Below are positions 8,134-16,457 of a DNA stretch of 64,000 nt, piece after piece; position 1 is the stretch's first letter; every line of letters begins with the position of its first letter. The notes beneath the pieces are model-generated. The model searched no databases, was not told the origin of the DNA, and saw only the letters and a list, made by a program, of their open reading frames with translations. Source of the stretch: CAKSQF01 sp051868045 (GTDB lineage Bacteria; Bacillota; Clostridia; Oscillospirales; CAG-272); assembly GCA_051868045.1 (NCBI GenBank), contig JBJDZN010000061.1:6187-70186 (forward strand), read 5' to 3'. A program made the position numbers and the translations under genes.

Positions 8134-8919
8134 ATGAAAAGAAAACTAATCGCAACTCTTCTTATCACCGGACTTCTTGCGTCAGGGCTTTCTGTCTTTG
8201 CCTTTGCTGCTACAACGGACAATGACAGTGCTGAGCCCGAATCAACCTCGGTTATTTCCTCTGAAACTGCATCTACAGAGGAGACCGAAGCAAAAGAAAC
8301 CGTTGTTTCGGACGTGCGACCCGGCATGACCGAGAAGAGAATACAGGCACTGGCTGAGCAGCAGGAGGCGGAAAACGACCCTGTATGGCTTGCAGCCAAA
8401 ACCGCCCGTCTGGCTGTCCGTGATGCCCATCTTGCGGCTGCCGCAAAAGCATCGCCTGTCGCTTCGGGCAATGTGGTTCTGCCTGATGCGGTTATCAACT
8501 ATGGAATGAATCGGTATGAAGACATTTCAAGCGACTTATTCCTTGTTGCCAATGTCGCATTTACCAATATTGGAGGCGGAAACCCGCAGTTACTGAATGC
8601 CTGTGTGGATTATGATGTGGCAGGAGCATCTGATTATCTCTCCACAACAACGTCCTTTGCTTTCAAAACTCAGCTTGTGATTACCTACAACGGCGGCAGC
8701 TCGACCGTGACCCTGACGGACACCTCGGATAGCTACACGATCGGTACCTTTACGGACGGCTACGCCAACTATAGCAAGACCTTTGATCTGTCCGGGTATA
8801 AGAATATTACGCAAGTATATGTCTTTACCCGCATAGTCACAACCGATAATTCGCTGGTTTACTATCCGTTGACGCTGCAAAAGACGATTGCCCAAATTTT
8901 GGCTCAGGGCAACGGCTGA
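8134..8919 (+). CDS. Secreted protein of unknown function
   Basis: A clear signal peptide (MKRKLIATLLITGLLASG... with AFA-A as likely cleavage near residue 27) is followed by an acidic Ser/Thr/Glu linker, an Ala-rich helix (about residues 70-105) and a beta-rich domain of about 140 residues rich in Thr, Tyr and Asn. There is no lipobox, sortase motif or catalytic signature. AGGAGG precedes ATG 8134. It sits between phoR and the phosphate transporter but has its own promoter and terminator and no Pho-box-like repeats, so a phosphate role is not indicated. I do not recognise the family. Confidence 0.85.
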   Translation: MKRKLIATLLITGLLASGLSVFAFAATTDNDSAEPESTSVISSETASTEETEAKETVVSDVRPGMTEKRIQALAEQQEAENDPVWLAAKTARLAVRDAHLAAAAKASPVASGNVVLPDAVINYGMNRYEDISSDLFLVANVAFTNIGGGNPQLLNACVDYDVAGASDYLSTTTSFAFKTQLVITYNGGSSTVTLTDTSDSYTIGTFTDGYANYSKTFDLSGYKNITQVYVFTRIVTTDNSLVYYPLTLQKTIAQILAQGNG

Positions 8920-8935
8920 TTGATCAAAGCATACA

Positions 8936-8967
8936 GAAGCCCCCTCTTGCGGGGGGCTTCTTTTTTT
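8936..8967 (+). terminator. Rho-independent terminator
   Basis: GAAGCCCCC pairs with GGGGGCTTC around a short loop, followed by TTTTTTT. Confidence 0.93.
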
Positions 8968-9043
8968 GTTACGCTTTTTCGCATCCGCTTTTTGGAAGGG
9001 AACGGACGATGATTCAACGACCGAGGGTCATATTGCCTTCTAT

Positions 9044-9097
9044 TTAACCTATATTTAACAAATCACCCATGTCGATTTAACCTTTCTTTCTTAGAAT
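9044..9097 (+). promoter_or_regulatory. Pho-box-like repeats and -10 of the Na/Pi cotransporter gene
   Basis: TTAACC (9044), TTAACA (9055) and TTAACC (9077) are placed in exact 11-base register, with one degenerate position at 9066. A TAGAAT -10 box follows at 9092-9097 and no good -35 is present. This fits an activator-dependent PhoP promoter whose core site covers about -60 to -22. Confidence 0.7.
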
Positions 9098-9162
9098 AGA
9101 ATCGTGTAAAAGGTTGTAAAATGGATATAAATTCGGGAGAAGTGGGAAAGGAAAGGATCAAG

Positions 9163-10920
9163 ATGGATTTTTTCTCATTTGTAATGTTGATCGGCGGGCT
9201 GGCATTTTTCTTGTACGGAATGCGTATGCTATCAGCCGGACTTGAAAAACTGGCGGGCGGTAAATTGGAACAGACCCTGAAAAAGATGACCTCCAACCGA
9301 TTGGCGGGTATGGCATTGGGTACGGGAATCACCGTTGCCATTCAGTCCTCCTCCGCCGTGACGGTCATGTTGGTGGGTCTGGTCAACTCGGGGATCATGG
9401 AACTGCATCAGACCATCCCCGTTATCATGGGTTCAAACATTGGTACCACCATGACCGCATGGCTCCTGTCACTGGCGGGACTGGAGTCCGGCAATTTCTT
9501 CGTTCAGTTCCTGAAGCCCGAGAATTTCTCCATGATTTTCGCCTTTATAGGGATCCTTCTGATCATGGCGGCAAAAAGCCAGAAAAAGAAGGATGTGGGC
9601 GGAGTCCTGATCGGCTTTGCCGTCCTTATGTACGGCATGAAACTCATGAGCGGAGCCGTCAGTCCCCTTGCCGATTCTCCTGAGTTTGCCGGTCTTCTGG
9701 TCGCCTTCAAGAATCCTCTGGTGGGTGTGCTGGCAGGTGCGCTGTTCACCGGTATCATCCAAAGTTCCTCTGCATCGGTGGGTGTTCTCCAGGCACTGGC
9801 TCAGACCGGAACCATCTCCTACGGCGTGGCAATCCCGATCATCATGGGTCAGAACATCGGAACCTGCATCACGGCACTGATTTCCAGCATCGGAGTCTCC
9901 CGAAACGCCAGAAAGGTTTCAATTGTCCACATCAGCTTCAACCTGATCGGCACGGCGGTCTGCCTGACGCTGTTCTATCTGGCAAATGCCATCTTCCGCT
10001 TCGCCTTCGTGTCCATGCCTATTGATATGGTGGGAATCGCAGTGGTTCACAGTATCTTCAATATTTTTACCACCATGATTCTCCTGCCCTTCGTGAAGGG
10101 ACTTGAAAAGATCGCCAACCTTCTGCTGCCGGATAATCACACGGAAAAGAAGCGTGAGGGCGTTGACGAAATCTTCATTGATGCCCGTCTGCTGTCCACT
10201 CCTTCGGTTGCCATCTCCGAGTGCAACAACCGCACCGTGGAAATGGCACATCTGGCAAAGGATACCCTCCACTATGCCAGCGAGATTCTCCGATCCTATC
10301 AGCAGGAAAAGGCGGATCGGATTCTGAAAAACGAGGACCGTCTGGACCTCTATGAGGATAAGCTGGGAACCTTTTTGGTGCGGGTTTCTTCGAAAGCGGT
10401 TTCCATGGAGGATTCCCGTAAGATTTCTAAAATGCTCCACGCCATCGGCGATTTTGAGCGGCTGGGCGATCATGCCGTCAATCTTCTGAAGACCTCCAGA
10501 GAATTGACCGACAAGGGCATTCACTTTACCGATCAGGCAAACGCCGAACTGGATGTTCTGGAGACGGCAATCAGGGACATTCTGGATCTGACGGTAAAGG
10601 CATATGAAAGCGGCGATCTGACCCTTGCCGGGAAGGTGGAACCCCTGGAGCAGGTTATCGACCGACTGATCTCCGAGATCAAGAACCGCCATATCGAACG
10701 TCTGCGGGCGGGCAACTGTACCATCGAGCTGGGCTTTATCCTGTCCGATATTCTGACCAACTATGAGAGAATCTCCGATCACTGCTCCAATATTGCGGTC
10801 GCCATGATCGAGGTGGAACACGGAACCTTTGATACCCACCGCTATCTGACCGGCGTCAAGTACGGAAACGTCCGTTTTGACGAGGAATTTGAAGCCTTTT
10901 CGGCGAAATACCGCATATAA
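9163..10920 (+). CDS. Na+/phosphate cotransporter with C-terminal PhoU-like domain
   Basis: A PNaS-family transporter that takes up phosphate with sodium. The N-terminal half has two inverted membrane repeats, each with the signature QSSSA (AIQSSSAVTVMLVG and GIIQSSSASVGVLQ), plus GSNIGTT and GQNIGTC motifs. The C-terminal 230 residues form a PhoU-like helical bundle (SRKISKMLHAIGDFERLGDHAVNL and YERISDHCSNIAVAMIE). The start is ATG 9163 with AAAGGA 6 bases upstream; the ATG at 9121 has no ribosome site. It lies between phoPR and pst, under its own Pho-box-like promoter. Confidence 0.95.
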   Translation: MDFFSFVMLIGGLAFFLYGMRMLSAGLEKLAGGKLEQTLKKMTSNRLAGMALGTGITVAIQSSSAVTVMLVGLVNSGIMELHQTIPVIMGSNIGTTMTAWLLSLAGLESGNFFVQFLKPENFSMIFAFIGILLIMAAKSQKKKDVGGVLIGFAVLMYGMKLMSGAVSPLADSPEFAGLLVAFKNPLVGVLAGALFTGIIQSSSASVGVLQALAQTGTISYGVAIPIIMGQNIGTCITALISSIGVSRNARKVSIVHISFNLIGTAVCLTLFYLANAIFRFAFVSMPIDMVGIAVVHSIFNIFTTMILLPFVKGLEKIANLLLPDNHTEKKREGVDEIFIDARLLSTPSVAISECNNRTVEMAHLAKDTLHYASEILRSYQQEKADRILKNEDRLDLYEDKLGTFLVRVSSKAVSMEDSRKISKMLHAIGDFERLGDHAVNLLKTSRELTDKGIHFTDQANAELDVLETAIRDILDLTVKAYESGDLTLAGKVEPLEQVIDRLISEIKNRHIERLRAGNCTIELGFILSDILTNYERISDHCSNIAVAMIEVEHGTFDTHRYLTGVKYGNVRFDEEFEAFSAKYRI

Positions 10921-10955
10921 CCGAATCAACAACAACCGAATCTGTTCTCTGTTTG

Positions 10956-10994
10956 GGAGTTCCGGCACCTTTTCGCCGGGACTCCTGCTTTTTT
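10956..10994 (+). terminator. Rho-independent terminator
   Basis: GGAGTTCCGGC pairs with GCCGGGACTCC (one G-T pair) over an 8-base loop, followed by TGCTTTTTT. It separates the cotransporter gene from pstS. Confidence 0.9.
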
Positions 10995-10995
10995 G

Positions 10996-11080
10996 TTAAA
11001 TTTTCTTAACCTTATTTGTCGAAATTTCTCTGAGCTTTTACATGGTCCTGCTTTTTCATTTAACAACGGGACGGTATACT
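10996..11080 (+). promoter_or_regulatory. pst operon promoter with Pho-box-like repeats
   Basis: TTAAAT (10996) and TTAACC (11006) lie 10 bases apart, TTTACA is at 11037 and TTAACA at 11060-11065. The last lies 9 bases before a TATACT -10 (11075-11080). The same TTAAC[A/C]-N9 spacing to the -10 is seen at the cotransporter promoter. Confidence 0.6.
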
Positions 11081-11138
11081 GAAGCCGTACCCAAGAGGTA
11101 AGTAAAAAAAGAATTTTGTACGTAAGGAGAATGAAACG

Positions 11139-11999
11139 ATGAAAATCAGAAGAATTTTGACAGGAATATTGGCAGGAATGCTGGTATCTGCCTCCATTGT
11201 CGGATGTGCAGGATCGGACAGCGACACCATCTCGGTTATTTCCAGAGAGAACGGATCGGGAACCAGAGGAGCATTTATTGAACTGTTCGGCATCGAAGAG
11301 GCTGATGAGAACGGCGAGAAGGTAGACCGTACCACAACCGCTGCAGAGCAGACCCAGAGTACCGGCGTTATGCTGTCCACGGTAGCGGGCAACAAGAATG
11401 CCATCGGTTATGTTTCGCTGGGATCGCTGGATGACAGCGTCAAGGCACTGGCTATCGACGGTACCGAGGCAACCGTTGACAACATCAAAAACGGTTCTTA
11501 CAAGATCGCCCGTCCCTTCAACATCGTAACCAAAGACGGTCTGTCTGATGTTGCACAAGACTTCATCGCCTACATTATGAGCGCAGACGGACAGGCGGTT
11601 ATTGAGGCAAACGGTTATGTATCTGAGGGCAACGCCGGTGCTTACTCCGCTTCCGGATTTACCGGCACGATTGTTGTTGCAGGTTCCTCTTCCGTAACCC
11701 CTGTTATGCAGAAGCTCAAGGAAGCTTATGTTGCGCTGAATCCCGATGTGACCATTGAGGTTCAGGAGAGCGACTCCACCACCGGCGTCAACAGTACCAT
11801 CGACGGAATCTGCGACATCGGCATGGCATCCCGTGATCTGAAGGACGCTGAGGTTGCTGCAGGTTTGAGTTCGACTAAGATCTGCATTGACGGTGTAGCC
11901 GTTATCGTCAACAAGGAACTCACCGTTGACGGTCTGACTTCCGAGCAGGTCAAGAAAATCTTCACCGGAGAGATCACCAAGTGGTCTGAAATCGGATGA
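11139..11999 (+). CDS. pstS: Phosphate-binding lipoprotein, circularly permuted PstS
   Basis: The substrate-binding component of the phosphate ABC transporter, lipid-anchored at Cys23 after a signal peptide. Segment order is unusual. Residues 29-165 (ISVISRENGSGTRGAF, then AIGYVSLGSL, then PFNIVTKDGLSDVAQDFI) correspond to the C-terminal part of ordinary PstS. Residues 174-286 (GTIVVAGSSSVTPVMQKL, ESDSTTGV, DIGMASRDLK, KIFTGEITKWSEI) correspond to its N-terminal part. The phosphate contacts SSSVTP and SGTR are both present. AAGGAGA precedes ATG 11139, and the stop overlaps pstC by 4 bases. Confidence 0.93.
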   Translation: MKIRRILTGILAGMLVSASIVGCAGSDSDTISVISRENGSGTRGAFIELFGIEEADENGEKVDRTTTAAEQTQSTGVMLSTVAGNKNAIGYVSLGSLDDSVKALAIDGTEATVDNIKNGSYKIARPFNIVTKDGLSDVAQDFIAYIMSADGQAVIEANGYVSEGNAGAYSASGFTGTIVVAGSSSVTPVMQKLKEAYVALNPDVTIEVQESDSTTGVNSTIDGICDIGMASRDLKDAEVAAGLSSTKICIDGVAVIVNKELTVDGLTSEQVKKIFTGEITKWSEIG

Positions 12000-12898
12000 A
12001 AAACAAGATCAAAGAACGCGTAATGCAGATCGTCTTTCTTGCCACCGCCCTTACTTCGGTATTGGCGGTGGGACTGATCTGCCTTTTCCTGTTTGGAAAC
12101 GGACTCCCTACCATTGCTCAGATCGGACCTTTGAAGTTCCTTTTCGGAACGGTATGGCGTCCCGATAACGGAAGCTATGGTATTCTCCCTATGATCATAG
12201 GATCCCTGTATGTCACGGCGGGCGCACTGATCGTGGGCGTTCCGATCGGACTGCTGTGCGCTGTCTTTATGGCAAGATTCTGCCCGAAAGGTCTGTACAA
12301 GATTATGAAGCCCGCCGTGTCGCTGCTGGCAGGGATTCCTTCCATTGTGTACGGCTTCTTCGGGCTGATGGTGTTGGTACCTTTCTTCAGTTCCACAACC
12401 GGAACGGGAGGAAAGGGCGTCCTGACGGCATCACTGGTGCTGGGAATCATGATTCTGCCCACCATTATTGAGGTCTGCGAATCGGCAATCCGTGCGCTGC
12501 CCGAAAGCTACTATGAGGGCGCACTGGCACTGGGCGCATCCCATGAGCGGGCGGTATTCTTTGTCCTGCTTCCGGCAGCAAAGTCGGGAATTCTGGCAGG
12601 CATCATCCTCGGCGTGGGTCGTGCGATCGGTGAAACCATGGCAGTGGTCATGATTGCAGGTAACCAGCCGGTTATCCCCGAGGGACTGCTGACCGGAGTT
12701 CTGACTATGACCGGACAGATCGTACTGGAGATGGGCTATGCTACCGGCTTCCACCGTGAGGCACTGATTGCCACCGGCGTGGTTTTGTTCGTCTTCATCC
12801 TGCTGATCAATCTGTCCTTCGCTGCCCTCAAACAGATCAGTGCCGGAGATGAAAACGCACCTAAGAAAAAGAAGAAGGGAAAGGTTGACCGTACATGA
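11996..12898 (+). CDS. pstC: Phosphate ABC transporter permease PstC
   Basis: One of the two membrane subunits of the high-affinity phosphate importer. About six membrane segments are visible, and the permease motif EGALALGASHERAVFFVLLPAAKSGILAG matches the EAA loop that docks with PstB. Additional PstC-like sequence includes GIPSIVYGFFGLMVLVP and RAIGETMAVVMIAG. The 300-residue length is normal. The start codon overlaps the pstS stop (ATGA) and the stop overlaps the pstA start in the same way, showing tight translational coupling. Confidence 0.97.
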   Translation: MKNKIKERVMQIVFLATALTSVLAVGLICLFLFGNGLPTIAQIGPLKFLFGTVWRPDNGSYGILPMIIGSLYVTAGALIVGVPIGLLCAVFMARFCPKGLYKIMKPAVSLLAGIPSIVYGFFGLMVLVPFFSSTTGTGGKGVLTASLVLGIMILPTIIEVCESAIRALPESYYEGALALGASHERAVFFVLLPAAKSGILAGIILGVGRAIGETMAVVMIAGNQPVIPEGLLTGVLTMTGQIVLEMGYATGFHREALIATGVVLFVFILLINLSFAALKQISAGDENAPKKKKKGKVDRT

Positions 12899-13779
12899 AT
12901 CTGGTTTCTGCAAAAGAACACGAATATGTGATTACCCGGCAGGAAAAGCCTCAAAGAAAACATCGGGATCCCGTGTCGTTGATACTGCGGATATTGGTGA
13001 TTTTGTCCGCAGCACTGACCATGGGCGTCCTTCTTCTGCTGATCGGCTACATTCTGGTCATGGGCATTCCGAATCTCAAGCTTTCCCTCTTTGAGTGGAA
13101 TTACACTTCTGATAATCTGTCCATGATGCCCGCCATCATCAATACCATCACCATGACCGTGCTGTCTCTGGTAATCGCATTGCCGCTGGGTCTCGGTGCA
13201 GCCATCTATCTGACCCAGTATGCGAAAAAGGGAAGTAAAGTGGTGAAGCTCATCTCTCTGACCACCGAGACTCTGGCGGGAATTCCCTCCATTATCTTCG
13301 GTCTGTTCGGATTCCTCTTTTTCGTGGTGGCACTGCATTTCGGTTATTCCATGCTGTCGGGCGCACTGACGCTGGCAATGATGGTTCTGCCCACCATTAT
13401 GCGGACCTCTCAGGAGGCTCTGCTGTCGGTTCCCGCCAGCTATACCGAGGGCTCCATGGCACTGGGTGCCGGCAGACTCCGCACGATTTTCAAGACGGTA
13501 CTGCCTTCGGCGGTTCCCGGTATTCTGGCAGGCGTGATCCTGTCGGTGGGACGAATCGTCGGTGAGACGGCAGCTTTGATCTATACCTCGGGAACGGTTG
13601 AGGGAATTCCGAAAACCCTCATGGGATCGGGACGGACGCTGGCGATCCATATGTTTTCTCTCTGGAGAGAGGGACTGCACAAAGGCGAGGCATATGCTAC
13701 GGCAGTGGTTCTGCTGGTAGTGGTCTTTGTCCTCAACAGTCTGTCGGCATGGATTGCCCGTAAGATCAAGTCCAAATGA
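12895..13779 (+). CDS. pstA: Phosphate ABC transporter permease PstA
   Basis: The second membrane subunit of the phosphate importer. The cytoplasmic N-terminus of about 35 residues is polar, then roughly six membrane segments follow. The EAA-type loop is EGSMALGAGRLRTIFKTVLPSAVPGI, and PstA signatures GIPSIIFGLFGFLFF and GRIVGETAALIYTSG are present. The final part LAIHMFSLWREGLHKGEAYATAVVL is typical. It overlaps pstC by 4 bases and pstB follows within 36 bases. Confidence 0.97.
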   Translation: MNLVSAKEHEYVITRQEKPQRKHRDPVSLILRILVILSAALTMGVLLLLIGYILVMGIPNLKLSLFEWNYTSDNLSMMPAIINTITMTVLSLVIALPLGLGAAIYLTQYAKKGSKVVKLISLTTETLAGIPSIIFGLFGFLFFVVALHFGYSMLSGALTLAMMVLPTIMRTSQEALLSVPASYTEGSMALGAGRLRTIFKTVLPSAVPGILAGVILSVGRIVGETAALIYTSGTVEGIPKTLMGSGRTLAIHMFSLWREGLHKGEAYATAVVLLVVVFVLNSLSAWIARKIKSK

Positions 13780-13814
13780 TCGGCGAATGTGTAAAAAAGA
13801 ATGGGAGCATAGGA

Positions 13815-14570
13815 ATGCGAAACAATAAATTCACCATTGACAATCTGAAACTCTGGTACGGCGAGTTCAATGCCCTGAAGGGCATCAATATGGAGATTGC
13901 CGAGAATGAGATAACCGCTTTTATCGGACCCTCCGGCTGCGGAAAGTCCACTCTGCTTAAGTGCCTGAACCGTATGAACGATCTGGTGGAGGGCTGTCGG
14001 ATTGAAGGCAGCATTCTGCTGGACGGTCAGGACATCTATAAAAATTACGACGTGAATATGCTGCGCAAACGGGTGGGAATGGTGTTCCAGAAGCCCAATC
14101 CCTTCCCTATGAGCATTTACGACAACATCGCCTACGGTCCCCGTACCCACGGTATCCACTCAAAATCCAAGCTGGATGACATCGTGGAGAAATCCCTTCG
14201 GGATGCCGCCATCTGGGACGAGGTCGGCGACCGACTGAAAAAGAGTGCACTGGGTCTTTCCGGCGGTCAGCAGCAGAGACTGTGCATTGCAAGAGCGTTG
14301 GCTGTCGAACCCGAGGTCCTTCTGATGGATGAACCCACCTCTGCGCTGGACCCTATTTCCACGGCAAAAATCGAGGAACTGGCTCTTGAACTGAAAAAGA
14401 AGTACACCATCGTCATCGTAACCCACAATATGGGGCAGGCGACCCGTATTTCGGATAAAACCGGCTTCTTCCTGTTGGGAGAGGTTGTGGAGTTCGGCAA
14501 GACAGAGCAGATTTTCGGTGATCCTCATGATAAACGTACAGAAGACTATATTACCGGAAGATTCGGTTAA
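13815..14570 (+). CDS. pstB: Phosphate ABC transporter ATP-binding protein PstB
   Basis: The ATPase of the phosphate importer. It shows Walker A GPSGCGKST, Q-loop QKPNPFPMSIYDNIAYG, ABC signature LSGGQQQR, Walker B VLLMDEPTSALDP and H-loop IVTHNM. The PstB-specific CLNRMNDL follows Walker A. ATG 13815 is chosen because GGGAG lies 7 bases upstream and homologues begin here; a longer frame from ATG 13776 overlaps the pstA stop and adds 13 residues. It is part of the pstSCAB-phoU operon. Confidence 0.97.
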   Translation: MRNNKFTIDNLKLWYGEFNALKGINMEIAENEITAFIGPSGCGKSTLLKCLNRMNDLVEGCRIEGSILLDGQDIYKNYDVNMLRKRVGMVFQKPNPFPMSIYDNIAYGPRTHGIHSKSKLDDIVEKSLRDAAIWDEVGDRLKKSALGLSGGQQQRLCIARALAVEPEVLLMDEPTSALDPISTAKIEELALELKKKYTIVIVTHNMGQATRISDKTGFFLLGEVVEFGKTEQIFGDPHDKRTEDYITGRFG

Positions 14571-14583
14571 GTTGGGGGTACCT

Positions 14584-15195
14584 ATGAGAACAAGATTTGA
14601 TGATCAACTGGATGAGCTTCACACAGAGGTCATTCACATGGGCAGTCTTTGCGAGGAAGCCATTGCATCCTCGGTGAAATGTTTCCTTGGAGAGGGAGAC
14701 ACAAAGGAATTATTCGAGCATACGCTGGATGTAGACAGTCAGATTGATCAGGCTGAGGCAACCATCAAGGCGATGTGTATGCGTCTGCTTCTGACTCAAC
14801 AGCCGGTGGCAGGCGATCTGAGAACGGTGACTGCCGTGCTGAAGGTAATTTCGGATATGGAGCGCATCGGCGATCAGTCCTCCGATATTGCCGAGCTGAG
14901 CAAGTATGTCACCGACCGATCGGCGTTGCAGAAGGTGCATATCCGCAACATGACGGTGTCGGTTATCGGCATGGTCAACGACAGTATTGATGCCTTTGTG
15001 CAGAAGAACGCCGAGCTGGCGGCGGACGTGATTGCCAGAGACGATATTGTGGACGCTCTCTTCGACAAGGTCAAGACCGAACTTGTGGAGCTGATCGGAA
15101 GCGGAGTCGGCGGGGAATGTCTGGATCTTCTGATGATCGCCAAATATCTGGAGCGTATCGGAGATCATGCCACCAATATCGCCGAACTGGTTTGA
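14584..15195 (+). CDS. phoU: Phosphate transport accessory and signalling protein PhoU
   Basis: PhoU is the cytoplasmic helical-bundle protein that links Pst transporter status to PhoR and limits uptake. The 203 residues contain the two three-helix repeats, each with the metal-binding E/D-x-x-x-D signature: SDMERIGDQSSDIAEL and KYLERIGDHATNIAELV. The start is ATG 14584, 13 bases after the pstB stop, with a GGGGG stretch upstream. The longer frame from 14485 runs inside pstB and is rejected. Confidence 0.96.
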   Translation: MRTRFDDQLDELHTEVIHMGSLCEEAIASSVKCFLGEGDTKELFEHTLDVDSQIDQAEATIKAMCMRLLLTQQPVAGDLRTVTAVLKVISDMERIGDQSSDIAELSKYVTDRSALQKVHIRNMTVSVIGMVNDSIDAFVQKNAELAADVIARDDIVDALFDKVKTELVELIGSGVGGECLDLLMIAKYLERIGDHATNIAELV

Positions 15196-15209
15196 AAGGA
15201 ACGGATAGT

Positions 15210-15299
15210 ATGGATATTCTCACCGGAGTTCTGTTTTTCGGCGAACTGGCTCTGACCGCATTAGCTGGCGTGTTGGTGCTGAGATACAAGAACCGATAA
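15210..15299 (+). CDS. Small single-pass membrane protein of the pst operon (29 residues)
   Basis: A 29-codon ORF starts 14 bases after phoU, with GAAAGGAA about 10 bases before its ATG, and ends directly before the operon terminator. The product MDILTGVLFFGELALTALAG and then VLVLRYKNR has one membrane segment (about residues 3-23) and a basic end, suggesting an inside-facing C-terminus. Its position before the terminator favours a real gene over chance. I know no family for it. It could modulate the Pst permease or PhoR, but that is a guess from position only. Confidence 0.6.
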   Translation: MDILTGVLFFGELALTALAGVLVLRYKNR

Positions 15300-15312
15300 A
15301 CGCATTGTTATG

Positions 15313-15344
15313 GCGTGCCGCAGGGAAGGCGGCACGCTGTTTTT
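15313..15344 (+). terminator. Rho-independent terminator of the pst operon
   Basis: GCGTGCCGC pairs with GCGGCACGC over a 7-base loop, followed by TGTTTTT. Confidence 0.93.
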
Positions 15345-15454
15345 GGTTTTGCAGGATTTTAAGGTGGAAATGACGGAAACGGGCATGGAAGAACCGCTTT
15401 CCCCTGATGTGACAAAAAATCTTTGAATTATTTGTGAATCTTCGCTTTTGTGTC

Positions 15455-15483
15455 TTTACAAAATGGGGAAAATGATGTAAAAT
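15455..15483 (+). promoter_or_regulatory. Promoter of the pyrH-frr-uppS cluster
   Basis: TTTACA at 15455-15460 and TAAAAT at 15478-15483 are spaced by 17 bases, about 70 bases before pyrH. Confidence 0.75.
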
Positions 15484-15552
15484 AAAGGACGGGGAGTCCC
15501 CGGAAATCGGGAATTTCCAATGACAATAAATTTTCAACTCGGAGAATGAACA

Positions 15553-16290
15553 ATGGGTAAACGAATTCTTCTGAAAATATCCGGTGAGGCACTGTCCAAG
15601 GGATCGGACGGAACCTTTAATTTTGATAAGGTGCGGGAAATTTCCAAGGTTCTGAAGGAATGCAGGGATCTGGGCTACCAGATCTCACTGGTCTGCGGTG
15701 CCGGAAATATCTGGCGGGGCAGACAGGCTGAGAAAAAGATGGATCGCATCCGTGCCGATCACATGGGAATGCTGGCAACCCTGATCAACGCCCTGTGCCT
15801 GCGGGATTTTCTTGAACAGGAGGGCGCACCGGCAGTGGTGCTGTCCGCTATCGCCATGGAGCCCGAATTCGTGGAGGCATATACCAAGGAGAAGGCAGTT
15901 CGCTATCTGGAAGAGGGCAAGATCGTGATTTTCGGCGGCGGCTCCTCCAACCCCTGCTTCTCCACCGACACGGCAGCCGTTCTGCGTGCCGCTGAGATCG
16001 AAGCAGACATGATCCTTTTCGCTAAGGCAATCGACCATATCTATAATCGGGATCCCAACGATAAAACCAGCACCGAACCCCTTTATAAGTACGAGTATCT
16101 GTCCTATCAGGAGATTCTTGAGAAGGGACTGACTGCAATCGACATCACTGCCACTGCCTTCGCACTGGCAAACAACCTGACCATCAACGTCTTCGGTATG
16201 AACGATCCCCAAAGCATCAGACGGGCAATGGCGGGTGAGGTCCGCGGAACCATCGTCCACGGCGGCGAGAGCAAGATCGTCGAGGAATGA
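15553..16290 (+). CDS. pyrH: UMP kinase
   Basis: PyrH phosphorylates UMP to UDP in pyrimidine nucleotide synthesis; it belongs to the amino acid kinase fold. Diagnostic sequence: ILLKISGEALSKG near the start, VCGAGNIWRG, DHMGMLATLINAL, GGGSSNPCFSTDTAA, and DPNDKTSTEPLYK. The length of 245 residues is normal. GGAG at 15541 serves ATG 15553. It opens the conserved run pyrH-frr-uppS-cdsA-dxr-rseP-ispG-polC. Confidence 0.98.
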   Translation: MGKRILLKISGEALSKGSDGTFNFDKVREISKVLKECRDLGYQISLVCGAGNIWRGRQAEKKMDRIRADHMGMLATLINALCLRDFLEQEGAPAVVLSAIAMEPEFVEAYTKEKAVRYLEEGKIVIFGGGSSNPCFSTDTAAVLRAAEIEADMILFAKAIDHIYNRDPNDKTSTEPLYKYEYLSYQEILEKGLTAIDITATAFALANNLTINVFGMNDPQSIRRAMAGEVRGTIVHGGESKIVEE

Positions 16291-16457
16291 ATTATCTGTC
16301 GTTCTATCGTTGACGGCGGGAGAAGGATTGGCGCAAATAAGGATATTCCGGCAGATTTTCGCCGAATAAAGCCCCCTGTGTGGGGAATATACTGACATAA
16401 AACCATAAATTAGCAAAGCAGGGCTTGCTTTGCAGGAAGAAAGGACTGGACAAAGAC

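Noticed and set aside
7952..8137. A 61-codon ORF between phoR and the secreted protein gene
   Set aside because: It overlaps the phoR stop, contains the next gene's promoter and has no ribosome site.
16413..16433. A terminator between pyrH and frr
   Set aside because: The GCAAAGCA/TGCTTTGC hairpin has no T-run and abuts the frr ribosome site; it is more likely incidental or a weak translational element.
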